DNA from: Bacteroidota bacterium | GTDB taxonomy: Bacteria; Bacteroidota; Bacteroidia; NS11-12g; UBA955 | Assembly: GCA_963169345.1 (NCBI GenBank) | Contig: CAUJCT010000027.1 | Span: 1-64,000, forward strand | Direction: 5' to 3' | DNA: 64,000 nucleotides | Part shown: positions 44,611 through 52,450 of the stretch, piece after piece | How the letters are laid out: every line of letters starts with the position of its first letter | Position numbering within the stretch: position 1 is the stretch's first letter | Translations under genes and position numbers: made by a program | The notes under the pieces: generated by a model | Told to the model about the DNA's origin: nothing | The model's input: the letters and a program-made list of their open reading frames with translations, nothing else | Databases searched by the model: none

Positions 44611-46119
44611 TTAATTGATATACTGACGACCTGTATCGTCGATCACAATCCATACACCATCGCTGGTTTTTACGCGTAAAAAATGTTTAGAACCAATTTG
44701 TTTATTACAATTATAGTAATCTGAAAACTCACATGGCACAAGGATGAATCCACCATTATTACAAAATGCAAAACCATAATACCCACCGTTTTTCAATACA
44801 AGAGCTTCATGATAACTGAACCAACCTTCCGCATATTCAAGAGTCAAATCGTCTAATTTATCAAAATCGTAAGCAGTTTTTCTTCCGCTTGTTCCATATA
44901 AGGCATAACGATTGTCTTTAACAGCAAATAAAATCAATTCATTGTTACATCTGTGCCAGTCCAATCCACCTGATGCATATTTAAAACTATCCACTTCATT
45001 TGGCACAAGAACCTTTCCATAAACATTAACTACCCCATAACCATCAGCAGTTTTACTTAGAAAATACTCTGCACCAAACATCATTAGTGAATTATATATG
45101 AATGGCACATTTAAACTCGAATCAGTTGATAACATGCCTAATTTTCCGTCCTTTTTGCAAATCCATAATAAAGTTCGTCTGTCATAATCACTACTGTAGT
45201 AATATCCATAATAATGTTCCATCAAAATAGTATCATAAATTATTGGCACTATTACACGACGATTTTGAGACATAATCCCCCATTTACCATTCACCTTAAC
45301 TTTTGAAAGTCCCGGATTATAATAACAAGGTTGCGCCGATTCTACTCGAATGGAAGAATTGAGCAAAGGTTTTGATACATATCTGCTGCTGTCAAAATTG
45401 TGTTTATCTCTACCCATGGATGGAACTGGTGGAGAATCATCGGCATTGCCTATTCCCCATGGATCACCTCTTCCTATTAAATCATCATTTTCATAATTTC
45501 CATCTTTGACTTTTCCTGTGACCAAATTATAAGTTTCTTTGGTTCTATCATTGAAATAAATCACATAATACTGATTATTCAACACAAAGTCAAAAGACTC
45601 TTTAAACTTTATTTCATTAGCTTCCTCATAAGTTCTGATTTTATTTAATTTACCTGTCTTAAAATCCTGCAAATACACTTTTATGGACCGATCCCAATCA
45701 TAAACAAAAACATACCTCGACTTAAATTCAGTGAACTCAATTTTTTCATAACTAGCAGGCAAAAGTGGAACTCCAGATGTATTTAAAAGTTCGTAATTTG
45801 ATTCTGTATTTTCTGTTACAATATAATAACCATGCACGACTCTGATGTCTTTGTATTTTGGCTTAACTATAACTTTCAAGGTTGTATTGATTAGTCCAAT
45901 CTTTCCTGTAGAATCTGTAATTTTGGCAAATCCATATTCATCAAAGAAGTCGAGCATATTTCGAGAAAATGGCTTCACCTTAATCTTACCTGAAGTATCT
46001 GAATAGCCCCAAAGTCCTTTGGAGTAGAAAGGCACATAGGATTCCCATTCCTGAGCATTGGTTTGAAATGCATGACAAAACAATACAATTGTAAGAAGAT
46101 GTTTAAATAATTTATTCAT
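44611..46119 (-). CDS. Secreted WG-repeat protein
   Basis: A 502-residue protein with a signal peptide (LLTIVLFCHAFQTNA) and several WG repeats: KGLWGYSDTSGKIKVKPF near residue 35, GKIGLINTTLKVIVKPKYKDI near 70, GKWGIMSQNRRVIVPIIYDTI near 280, GKLGMLSTDSSLNVPFIYNS near 325 and DGYGVVNVYGKVLVPNEV near 360. WG repeats form a beta-propeller-like array of unknown role. The gene overlaps the NUDIX gene by 8 bp, so both come from one transcript. Confidence 0.82.
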   Translation of the reverse strand: MNKLFKHLLTIVLFCHAFQTNAQEWESYVPFYSKGLWGYSDTSGKIKVKPFSRNMLDFFDEYGFAKITDSTGKIGLINTTLKVIVKPKYKDIRVVHGYYIVTENTESNYELLNTSGVPLLPASYEKIEFTEFKSRYVFVYDWDRSIKVYLQDFKTGKLNKIRTYEEANEIKFKESFDFVLNNQYYVIYFNDRTKETYNLVTGKVKDGNYENDDLIGRGDPWGIGNADDSPPVPSMGRDKHNFDSSRYVSKPLLNSSIRVESAQPCYYNPGLSKVKVNGKWGIMSQNRRVIVPIIYDTILMEHYYGYYYSSDYDRRTLLWICKKDGKLGMLSTDSSLNVPFIYNSLMMFGAEYFLSKTADGYGVVNVYGKVLVPNEVDSFKYASGGLDWHRCNNELILFAVKDNRYALYGTSGRKTAYDFDKLDDLTLEYAEGWFSYHEALVLKNGGYYGFAFCNNGGFILVPCEFSDYYNCNKQIGSKHFLRVKTSDGVWIVIDDTGRQYIN

Positions 46120-46552
46120 TTGAAGATTTCAATAGTTTTAAGACATGTTGGTCGATTGGAAAAGTTAAATCATCCACCATAACTTTTTCCAAAGGTAGGA
46201 AATAAAGATTGAGCAAATGCTTTTTACCTGGTATTGATTGATCTGAAGCTTTAGATTTCCAGTTGACATCCGCGTTTACCTTGTAGTAAACTGATACAAT
46301 TTGTTCATCTGGTTTAAAGGCACTGACCTGAAGAAAATCGGTAGTGTAAAAATGTTCAGCGCTTTTCAATTCAATTTCACCTTCCTCCATCAATTCACGT
46401 TTGAGAGCATCCATAATTCCTTCACCCAGTTCGACACCACCACCGGGAAATTTGGTAAATGCAAAATCGTTGATAGATTCATCGGCTAGCAAGACATCAT
46501 CTCCATTAAAAATAATAGCATAAACCCGTATATTAAAACGTCGGATGGACAT
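46112..46552 (-). CDS. NUDIX hydrolase
   Basis: A 146-residue enzyme that hydrolyses a nucleoside diphosphate linked to another group. The Nudix box is GGVELGEGIMDALKRELMEEGEI near residues 39-61, with the metal-binding REL.EE intact; the glycine usually found after EE-x is replaced by glutamate. The substrate is not evident. It is first in a two-gene leftward unit with the WG-repeat gene. Confidence 0.88.
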   Translation of the reverse strand: MSIRRFNIRVYAIIFNGDDVLLADESINDFAFTKFPGGGVELGEGIMDALKRELMEEGEIELKSAEHFYTTDFLQVSAFKPDEQIVSVYYKVNADVNWKSKASDQSIPGKKHLLNLYFLPLEKVMVDDLTFPIDQHVLKLLKSSNE

Positions 46553-46925
46553 AAGGCAAAGTTAGAGGAAATTTTGACGAAAGCTGGCCCCGAACTTAAA
46601 CTTAAGTTAAAATTAGTGTCTGTTTAATTTTATATAAGCTCGTCTGATTTAACTTTAAATCTTCTTTTCGATACTAGCTCAATTCAATTTTTCTGATTAA
46701 TTTTGGACAAATGATTTTAAAAGGAGAATTTTAATGTTATCCTGCAATCATGATGATGGATTATCTTTAAAGAGAACAAGAGAGGAGAGTATGATTTAAC
46801 ACAATTTTTTAATCATAAATTAATTGCACTTAAATTCTGAATTTAAACAGAGAATTTAATTCCGCATTAGAACAATATAATATAAAATTAGTGTGAAAAA
46901 AGAGATTAAGAGAGAGGGGTAGTAT
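46553..46925. other. Very AT-rich intergenic region
   Basis: These 373 bp hold no credible gene. Poly-purine words (AGAGAGGAGAG near 46780 and AGAGAGAGGGG near 46909) precede the transposase remnant; no clean inverted repeat of the REP type could be found by eye. The NUDIX gene's promoter should be at its left end. Confidence 0.5.
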
Positions 46926-47222
46926 ATGCAAAATTATCAGAACAAACACAATCGGCAAACCACCCGATTGCAAACATGGGATTATGCCCTACCCATACCG
47001 AACCGTTTTCAAAACCCGGGTAAAAATTCGATTTCAACGATTGTGGGTAGTTACAAATCCGCGGTTTCAAAACATGCCTATCGTCTAGGGTTTGAGTTTG
47101 AATGGCAAACGCGATTTCATGACCGAATTATACGCGATGAACAAGCATTTCTTAACATTTCAAATTACATCATTAATAATCCCAAAAAATGGGAGAAAGA
47201 CGAATTAAGTCAGGTACCTTAA
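46926..47222 (+). pseudogene. REP-associated (Y1/IS200-like) transposase with an internal in-frame deletion
   Basis: A 98-residue frame joins the two ends of a RAYT-type transposase. Residues 1-21 (YQNKHNRQTTRLQTWDYA) match the N-terminus of Bacteroidota Y1 transposases, which run on into the YFITICTHNR region. Here the frame goes straight to PNRFQNPGKNSISTIVGSYK and then SKHAYRLGFEFEWQTRFHDRII and NISNYIINNPKKW, the C-terminal part with the tyrosine region. About 100 residues that hold the HUH metal-binding site are missing, so it cannot be an active transposase. The frame is intact across the join, which leaves open that a small protein is still made. The family identification is from memory of the motif pattern. 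Confidence 0.7.
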
Positions 47223-47341
47223 ATCTTACAATAATTTCTATTTCTTCTGAATACATATCTTTCTTATGCTGTTTATGACATTCTGGTTATCTGTCAAAAT
47301 GATTACTAAAAACAATAGCATAGTTGTCTATATTTGCCCAA

Positions 47342-48295
47342 ATGAACCGCATAGACCGGATTTCAGCTATACTCATTCATCTGCAATCGAGACGGATTGT
47401 TAAAGCCAGTGACCTTGCAGAGCGATTTGAAATTAGTCTGAGAACTGTTTACAGGGATATTCGTACATTGGAAGAAGCAGGAGTGCCAATAACCGGTGAG
47501 CCAGGCATTGGATACTCCATTCTTCAAGGGTATCACATGCCTCCTATCATGTTTAGTCTTGATGAAATAACGGCTTTACTTACCGCCGAAAAACTTGCGG
47601 GTTTACTCACCGATTCAATCACAGAAAAGCATTTGCACTCTGCAATGATAAAAATTCGAGCTGTGCTTGGCAATTCCGAAAAAGCCGCTATTGAATCTCT
47701 GGATGACAAAATTGCCGTGTTGCCAAATCCATACAGAAAGGATGAGTGGAGAGATAGTACCATTTTGAAAGATATCACTTCAGCTATTGAAAGCAAACAC
47801 ATCATCGAAATCACCTATTACAGCAACCACAGTTTAGAAACCAATATTCGTCGTCTCGAACCAATAGGTTTATGGTTTCAGGCTGGCAGATGGCATTTGG
47901 TTGCCTGGTGTCAGTTGAGAAAGGATTACAGAAATTTCAGAATAGACAGGGTAACAGAACATAAAATTTGTCCGGATACATTTAAAACCATACATCCCAA
48001 GCTCGACCAATTTATCCGTAAGACAGCTGAAGAACGGGATTTAACCGAAGTGATTCTCAGTCTCGATTCAGAAAATTACAAATTGCTGGGTGACCAAAAA
48101 CTGTTTATGGGTTACGTCTCTCAAAAAAAGAACAAAGACAAAGTTGAAATCACATTCCTGAGTCCGGGTCTTGAAGGCATGGCAAAATGGATTATGATGA
48201 TGGGACCTGAAGTTGAGATAATAAGACCAGACTCTCTAAAAAAGATGGTTAAAACCATGGCCAGTCGTTTTATAGAAAAATTAAATGACTACTGA
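47342..48295 (+). CDS. WYL-domain transcriptional regulator (YafY-like)
   Basis: A 317-residue regulator. The N-terminal HTH is RRIVKASDLAERFEISLRTVYRDIRTLEEAG (residues about 16-47). The WYL domain follows near 140-220 with GLWFQAGRWHLVAWCQLRKDYRNFRIDR, in which the WYL triad reads WHL. Members bind ligands such as nucleic-acid or nucleotide fragments. TATATTTG (47329-47336) ends 5 nt before the ATG at 47342, which favours that start over a TTG 18 bp upstream. DinB follows after 36 bp and may be its target. Confidence 0.88.
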   Translation: MNRIDRISAILIHLQSRRIVKASDLAERFEISLRTVYRDIRTLEEAGVPITGEPGIGYSILQGYHMPPIMFSLDEITALLTAEKLAGLLTDSITEKHLHSAMIKIRAVLGNSEKAAIESLDDKIAVLPNPYRKDEWRDSTILKDITSAIESKHIIEITYYSNHSLETNIRRLEPIGLWFQAGRWHLVAWCQLRKDYRNFRIDRVTEHKICPDTFKTIHPKLDQFIRKTAEERDLTEVILSLDSENYKLLGDQKLFMGYVSQKKNKDKVEITFLSPGLEGMAKWIMMMGPEVEIIRPDSLKKMVKTMASRFIEKLNDY

Positions 48296-48331
48296 CATAG
48301 GGTTGTCATACGCCTGTTGTTTGTTTGTATC

Positions 48332-48829
48332 ATGGATATAATTAAAAACCTCATCGACGAACTGAAGCAGGAAGCTTTAGTCACTCAAAAATTTCTTGCA
48401 CAGGTAACTCCGGATAAATTTTCCTGGAAACCACACGAAAAAAGTATGGACCTTAAAGCACTTAGCACTCATATTGCTGAGTTACCGGGTTGGATTGCTC
48501 TGGTCATCGAAACTGAAGGCATTGATTTTGCCAAAGGTTACACCCCAACCCCAGTTGAAAGCACTGAGGATTTATTGAGAATACACAGTGAAAATCTCGA
48601 AAAATCGGTTAAGGCGCTTGAGCAATTACCTTTATCCGTATTTGATGATACATGGACCATGCGCATGGGCGACCACATTATAGACAGCAGCAGCAAATGG
48701 AAAAACATACGTCATTCTTATAGTCAGACTTCACATCACAGAGCCCAGTTAGGTGTTAATTTTCGCTTAATGGGACTGTCGGTACCGGCATCGTATGGAC
48801 CAAGCGCCGATGATAGCATGGGCTTCTGA
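48332..48829 (+). CDS. DinB/YfiT-like metalloprotein
   Basis: A 165-residue four-helix-bundle protein of the DinB superfamily, in which three histidines bind a metal and which includes thiol-dependent S-transferases. ALSTHIAELPGWIALVIE near residue 45 and YSQTSHHRAQLGVNFRLMG near 132 carry the expected histidines; SWKPHEKSMDL near 32 is the usual opening block. The ATG at 48332 is preferred to the TTG at 48317. It follows the WYL regulator, a common pairing in Bacteroidota. Confidence 0.85.
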   Translation: MDIIKNLIDELKQEALVTQKFLAQVTPDKFSWKPHEKSMDLKALSTHIAELPGWIALVIETEGIDFAKGYTPTPVESTEDLLRIHSENLEKSVKALEQLPLSVFDDTWTMRMGDHIIDSSSKWKNIRHSYSQTSHHRAQLGVNFRLMGLSVPASYGPSADDSMGF

Positions 48830-48886
48830 CGCAAATACCCCTATGATTGAGTAAAACACCCCTTAAATTTTCGTCGAATAATTTAT

Positions 48887-48906
48887 AAATGAACGAACAT
48901 TCATTT
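48887..48906. promoter_or_regulatory. Putative TetR operator
   Basis: AAATGAACGAACATTCATTT is an imperfect palindrome: 7-bp arms AAATGAA and TTCATTT around a 6-bp centre. It ends on the first base of the TAAATTTG -7 box (48906-48913), 7 nt before the TetR ATG at 48921, so binding would block the promoter. The ATGAACGAACATTCAT core resembles operators of AcrR/TetR-type repressors. Confidence 0.65.
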
Positions 48907-48913
48907 AAATTTG
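48906..48913 (+). promoter_or_regulatory. -7 promoter box of the TetR-MFS operon
   Basis: TAAATTTG is a perfect TAnnTTTG match, 7 nt before the ATG at 48921, and touches the palindrome above. Confidence 0.55.
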
Positions 48914-48920
48914 CGCCCCG

Positions 48921-49520
48921 ATGCGGGTAAGAGACGAAAACAAAGAGCGAATCATCCGGGATAAAGCAATAAAGATTATTGTAGAGAAAGGATTTGACGG
49001 CCTGAGCATGCAGAAGCTTGCCCGGGCTGCCGGTGTTTCTCCAGCTACCATTTATATCTACTTTAAAGACAGAGAGGATCTGATAGAACGGATTTCTATT
49101 GAGGAAGTCGAGAAAATGACACAGGCTACACTTAAAGGCTTTAATCCCGATATGCCATTTGAAAAAGGATTGAGGAAGCAATGGGAAAATCGCCTACAAT
49201 TCTGGATGAATAATCCGGTAACAGCAAGGTTTATGGAACAGGTAAAACACTCCCCTATCGGCCATAAAGTTCAAATGAAAGTGAAACAGGAGTTTTCTGA
49301 GATAATGGGATTATTTGTAAAGAATTCGATTAAGAAAAATGAATTGGTAAAATTGCCATTGGAAGTTTATTGGTCTGTAGCATACGCTCCACTTTACAAT
49401 CTTATCAAATTTCATTTAGATGGTAAAAGTATAGGGAGCCGGCCGTTCTCTCTGGATAAAAAAACGTTTAATACGGCATTTAAAACAGTTATAAAAGCAC
49501 TCACACCACCCAAGGCATGA
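48921..49520 (+). CDS. TetR-family transcriptional regulator
   Basis: A 199-residue repressor. The HTH is KIIVEKGFDGLSMQKLARAAGVSPATIYIYFKDREDLIERI (residues about 16-56), followed by a helical ligand-binding domain. The palindrome over its own promoter implies autoregulation. Its stop overlaps a 70-residue gene by 4 bp, and an MFS exporter follows, so the operon is probably drug- or metabolite-induced efflux. The ligand is unknown. Confidence 0.92.
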   Translation: MRVRDENKERIIRDKAIKIIVEKGFDGLSMQKLARAAGVSPATIYIYFKDREDLIERISIEEVEKMTQATLKGFNPDMPFEKGLRKQWENRLQFWMNNPVTARFMEQVKHSPIGHKVQMKVKQEFSEIMGLFVKNSIKKNELVKLPLEVYWSVAYAPLYNLIKFHLDGKSIGSRPFSLDKKTFNTAFKTVIKALTPPKA

Positions 49521-49729
49521 TCCTAGTATTCAAAACCAATATAAAGGACAATACATCTATAGAGAAAGCAAGCGAATTGCTCAACGCTCATATCGATATT
49601 CAAAAATGGAATTTCGACCATTGGGATATCGACAATATTTTGCGCATAGAATCTGAAAATGATTGTACGGATACTATTATTCAAAGATTATCGGAGGCAG
49701 GATTTTATTGCGCAACTTTAGAAGATTAA
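49517..49729 (+). CDS. Small HMA-like-fold protein without CxxC
   Basis: A 70-residue protein. The predicted strand-helix-strand order (MILVFKTNI, SIEKASELLNAHI, IQKWNFDH, NILRIES, CTDTIIQRLSEAG, FYCATLED) is ferredoxin-like, as in heavy-metal-associated domains, but the metal-binding CxxC is absent. It overlaps tetR by 4 bp (ATGA) and precedes the MFS gene by 3 bp, so all three are coupled. I do not know a function for it. Confidence 0.75.
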   Translation: MILVFKTNIKDNTSIEKASELLNAHIDIQKWNFDHWDIDNILRIESENDCTDTIIQRLSEAGFYCATLED

Positions 49730-49732
49730 TTA

Positions 49733-50956
49733 ATGATTAAAAATAAATTTACTCGATATGAGATATTCCTCATAACCACTCTTGCCATTTTACAGTTTAG
49801 TGTAATACTCGACTTCATGGTATTATCCCCATTAGGCGCTTTCTTATTAAAAGATTTAAATATTACTACCTCACAATTTGGTTTGGTTGTATCAGCTTAT
49901 GCCATCAGTGCATTTGCATCCGGCATATTATCTGCAGGTTTTGCGGATAAATTCGACAGGAAAAAGTATCTGTTGTTCTTTTATATAGGTTTCATTTTAG
50001 GTACTGCAATGTGTGCTCTGTCTACCTCCTATGAAATGTTGCTGGTTGCTCGAATCATTACCGGGATTTTTGGAGGTGTAATTGGATCCATCGGATTTGC
50101 CATTATAACAGATATTTTTAAAGTTGAACAAAGAGGACGTGTCATGGGTTTTGTTCAAATGGCATTTGCTGCCAGTCAGATTTTAGGTATTCCAATTGGA
50201 CTAGAGTTAGCCCAGCGCTTTGGCTGGCATTCCTCATTCTGGATGATTGTTCTGTTTGGTATCCCTTTAGGTCTGGTGATATTTTTCTTTATGAAACCCA
50301 TCAATGAGCACCTTGCCATTAGAACAGAACAGAGAGCATTTACACATTTGTTAAACACATTAAAAAACCCAAGGCATTTAAAAGCTTTTGCTGCAACTGT
50401 ATTGTTAGTAACGGGTGGATACATGATGATGCCTTTTGGTTCAGCTTTCAGCACAAATAATTTAGGTATAGACGTTAAAGACCTGCCTCTGTTTTATGAA
50501 ATAACCGGTTTGTTCAGCATCATCACCGGTCCATTGGTGGGTCGATTAAGTGATAAGATAGGACGTTTTAAAGTATTTCTATCAGGTACAATTCTAAGTA
50601 TATTGGTATTGTTGTATTATACACAACTTGGAATAACTCCATTCTGGACCTGTGTTGCATTGAATGTGTTGCTATTTGTAGGCATCAGCAGTCGAATTGT
50701 TTCTTCTTCAGCATTGATATCCATTGTTCCGGAGCCACAAAACAGAGGATCATTTATGAGTGTCAATGCATCCTTACAGCAATTATCCGGGGGTATTTCA
50801 TCAGCTATTGCCGGCATGATAGTCGTTCAGCAATCCAGTGGATTTATTGAGCATTATGAAATTCTGGGATATGTTGTTGCATTATCCATGATAGTAGCTT
50901 GTATCATGATATACAGATTGGAAAAGTATATCGAAAAACATGGAAAGCCTGCATAA
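49733..50956 (+). CDS. MFS efflux transporter
   Basis: A 407-residue 12-helix exporter. The motif A block GFADKFDRKKYLLFFY lies between helices 2 and 3 near residue 70, and the antiporter-type motif C region is represented by GFVQMAFAASQILGIPIG near 140; a second-half GRLSDKIGRFKVF repeats motif A. This resembles DHA-type drug or sugar-efflux permeases. It is the last gene of the tetR operon, so its expression is likely induced by the ligand of the repressor. Confidence 0.9.
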   Translation: MIKNKFTRYEIFLITTLAILQFSVILDFMVLSPLGAFLLKDLNITTSQFGLVVSAYAISAFASGILSAGFADKFDRKKYLLFFYIGFILGTAMCALSTSYEMLLVARIITGIFGGVIGSIGFAIITDIFKVEQRGRVMGFVQMAFAASQILGIPIGLELAQRFGWHSSFWMIVLFGIPLGLVIFFFMKPINEHLAIRTEQRAFTHLLNTLKNPRHLKAFAATVLLVTGGYMMMPFGSAFSTNNLGIDVKDLPLFYEITGLFSIITGPLVGRLSDKIGRFKVFLSGTILSILVLLYYTQLGITPFWTCVALNVLLFVGISSRIVSSSALISIVPEPQNRGSFMSVNASLQQLSGGISSAIAGMIVVQQSSGFIEHYEILGYVVALSMIVACIMIYRLEKYIEKHGKPA

Positions 50957-50966
50957 AAGCAAGTCA

Positions 50967-51329
50967 TCAAACAAACTTTTCCATTTCACTTAGCAGAATA
51001 TTGACACGGTTTCTGACATCTTTAATTTTAGATTCCTTGTCTTCCAAAATAAGCAACTGCTTTTTTAATATTTGAATTCTTTTGGTATTGGAAATTCTTT
51101 GTCCATACCAAACTCTGATAAGGGAAGTTATTTCAGTAATTGTCATGCCAACAGACCTGCATTCTTCGATAAGTTCGAGTCGGTCTATTGTTTCCTGATC
51201 GTAATAAATGTACTCTGTTTTACGAACACCTTCAGTTTTGGTTCCTTTGATTAAACCCAGTTTTTCGTATTGTCTGATAGCGGGTATAGAAACCTTGCTC
51301 AGTTTTGAAACCTGATTAATTAAAAACAT
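50967..51329 (-). CDS. MerR-family transcriptional regulator
   Basis: A 120-residue regulator. INQVSKLSKVSIPAIRQYEKLGLI is the winged-HTH, with a Q in place of the usual R/Y at the RYYE position, and a dimerisation helix (residues about 78-115) ends the protein. The C-terminus lacks the cysteine pair of CueR/ZntR/MerR metal sensors; the only cysteine is in EECRSVGM. It follows the metal-efflux operon by 114 bp on the same strand, but metal sensing is not supported by its residues. Confidence 0.88.
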   Translation of the reverse strand: MFLINQVSKLSKVSIPAIRQYEKLGLIKGTKTEGVRKTEYIYYDQETIDRLELIEECRSVGMTITEITSLIRVWYGQRISNTKRIQILKKQLLILEDKESKIKDVRNRVNILLSEMEKFV

Positions 51330-51443
51330 CTCAATAGTCGCGTTTATTTTGTGTGAATCAGCTAATAGCTAATCTCACGCAATTACGTTTTTTGTTCTCA
51401 ATTCTCATTCAATTTTATACATATAGATTTCCACTAAATATTC

Positions 51444-52436
51444 CTATCCGCCATTCAGCTGGTGTTTTGAATTGGCCAGAATGTTGTCATGGTTCCATTC
51501 CACTTTTGAAATAAATTCTGAATTTCTGGAAGGACAATCCGGCACAGAACAAAGCGTACACTGGCTTTTCAGACATCCGTCTACATGCACAAAAAACTCA
51601 ACTCTATTGTCGAAATGCTCACTAAACATATTGGTCAGGCTGTCCATTATCTCATGCGCCTGATGCACATTCTTATAAAATGGCACTGTTAAATGACAGT
51701 CTATATGATAAAATCCCGAATAGTTGATTACACGCATATTATGCACGTCAATCCATTCAGATTGTCTGTTTTTATTCAGCACTTTTATGATTTCATTCAC
51801 AATTTCGGTATCTGTTTCATCCATAATACCGGAAATAGAGCGTCTGACAATTTTATATCCTGTGAATAAAATCACCAGCGCAAAAATCATAGCAGCGGCA
51901 CTGTCAATCCAGTTTTGTCCTGTTAAGATGATCAATCCAACTCCAACTAATATTCCCAATGTCGAATAGGTATCAGATTTTAAATGCTCACCGCTGGCTA
52001 TTAAAACCGGTGACCCCGACTTTTTCCCATGCCGGACACAATATATACCAAAAGCATAGTTGATAAGTGCTGTTGCACCAATCAGCCACATACCTGCATC
52101 CAGTTGTTTCAATTCATGCGGATGAATCAGATTATCTAGCGATTCATATAATATAATAAGTCCGGCGACACTGATCAAAACCCCTTCCAAAGCCGAGGAT
52201 AAAAATTCTACTTTACCATGTCCATAAGGGTGTTCTCTGTCTTTGGGTTTGGAGGATAATATGACACTGTATAGTCCAATAAGCCCTGCTATAACATTCA
52301 CCGTACTCTCCAGAGCATCCGTTAATATTGCAACAGATGCAGTCAGATACCAGGCAATCACCTTGACTATAAACAATGTAATTGCTACTATAACCAGGAG
52401 CCTTTGAACCTTTATAATATGTTTTCTGGATTGCAC
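51444..52436 (-). CDS. Cation diffusion facilitator (CDF) with cysteine-rich tail
   Basis: A 330-residue metal/proton antiporter. Six helices are followed by a cytosolic ferredoxin-like domain. The metal sites are suggested by ILTDALEST in helix 2, the HPYGHGKVEF loop near residue 68 and GEHLKSDTYST in helix 5. After the usual domain comes a Cys-rich tail, DGCLKSQCTLCSVPDCPSR (near 290-308), which could bind a further metal ion. The start is GTG at 52436, 14 bp after the adaptor stop, so it is part of the efflux operon. It supplies cytosol-to-periplasm export, which the RND pump can carry onward. Confidence 0.9.
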   Translation of the reverse strand: MQSRKHIIKVQRLLVIVAITLFIVKVIAWYLTASVAILTDALESTVNVIAGLIGLYSVILSSKPKDREHPYGHGKVEFLSSALEGVLISVAGLIILYESLDNLIHPHELKQLDAGMWLIGATALINYAFGIYCVRHGKKSGSPVLIASGEHLKSDTYSTLGILVGVGLIILTGQNWIDSAAAMIFALVILFTGYKIVRRSISGIMDETDTEIVNEIIKVLNKNRQSEWIDVHNMRVINYSGFYHIDCHLTVPFYKNVHQAHEIMDSLTNMFSEHFDNRVEFFVHVDGCLKSQCTLCSVPDCPSRNSEFISKVEWNHDNILANSKHQLNGG

Positions 52437-52450
52437 TATAATTTTGCAAT

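Noticed and set aside
50967-51329. MerR protein as metal sensor of the adjacent efflux operon
   Set aside because: The cysteine ligands of CueR/ZntR/MerR sensors are missing; adjacency alone is not enough.
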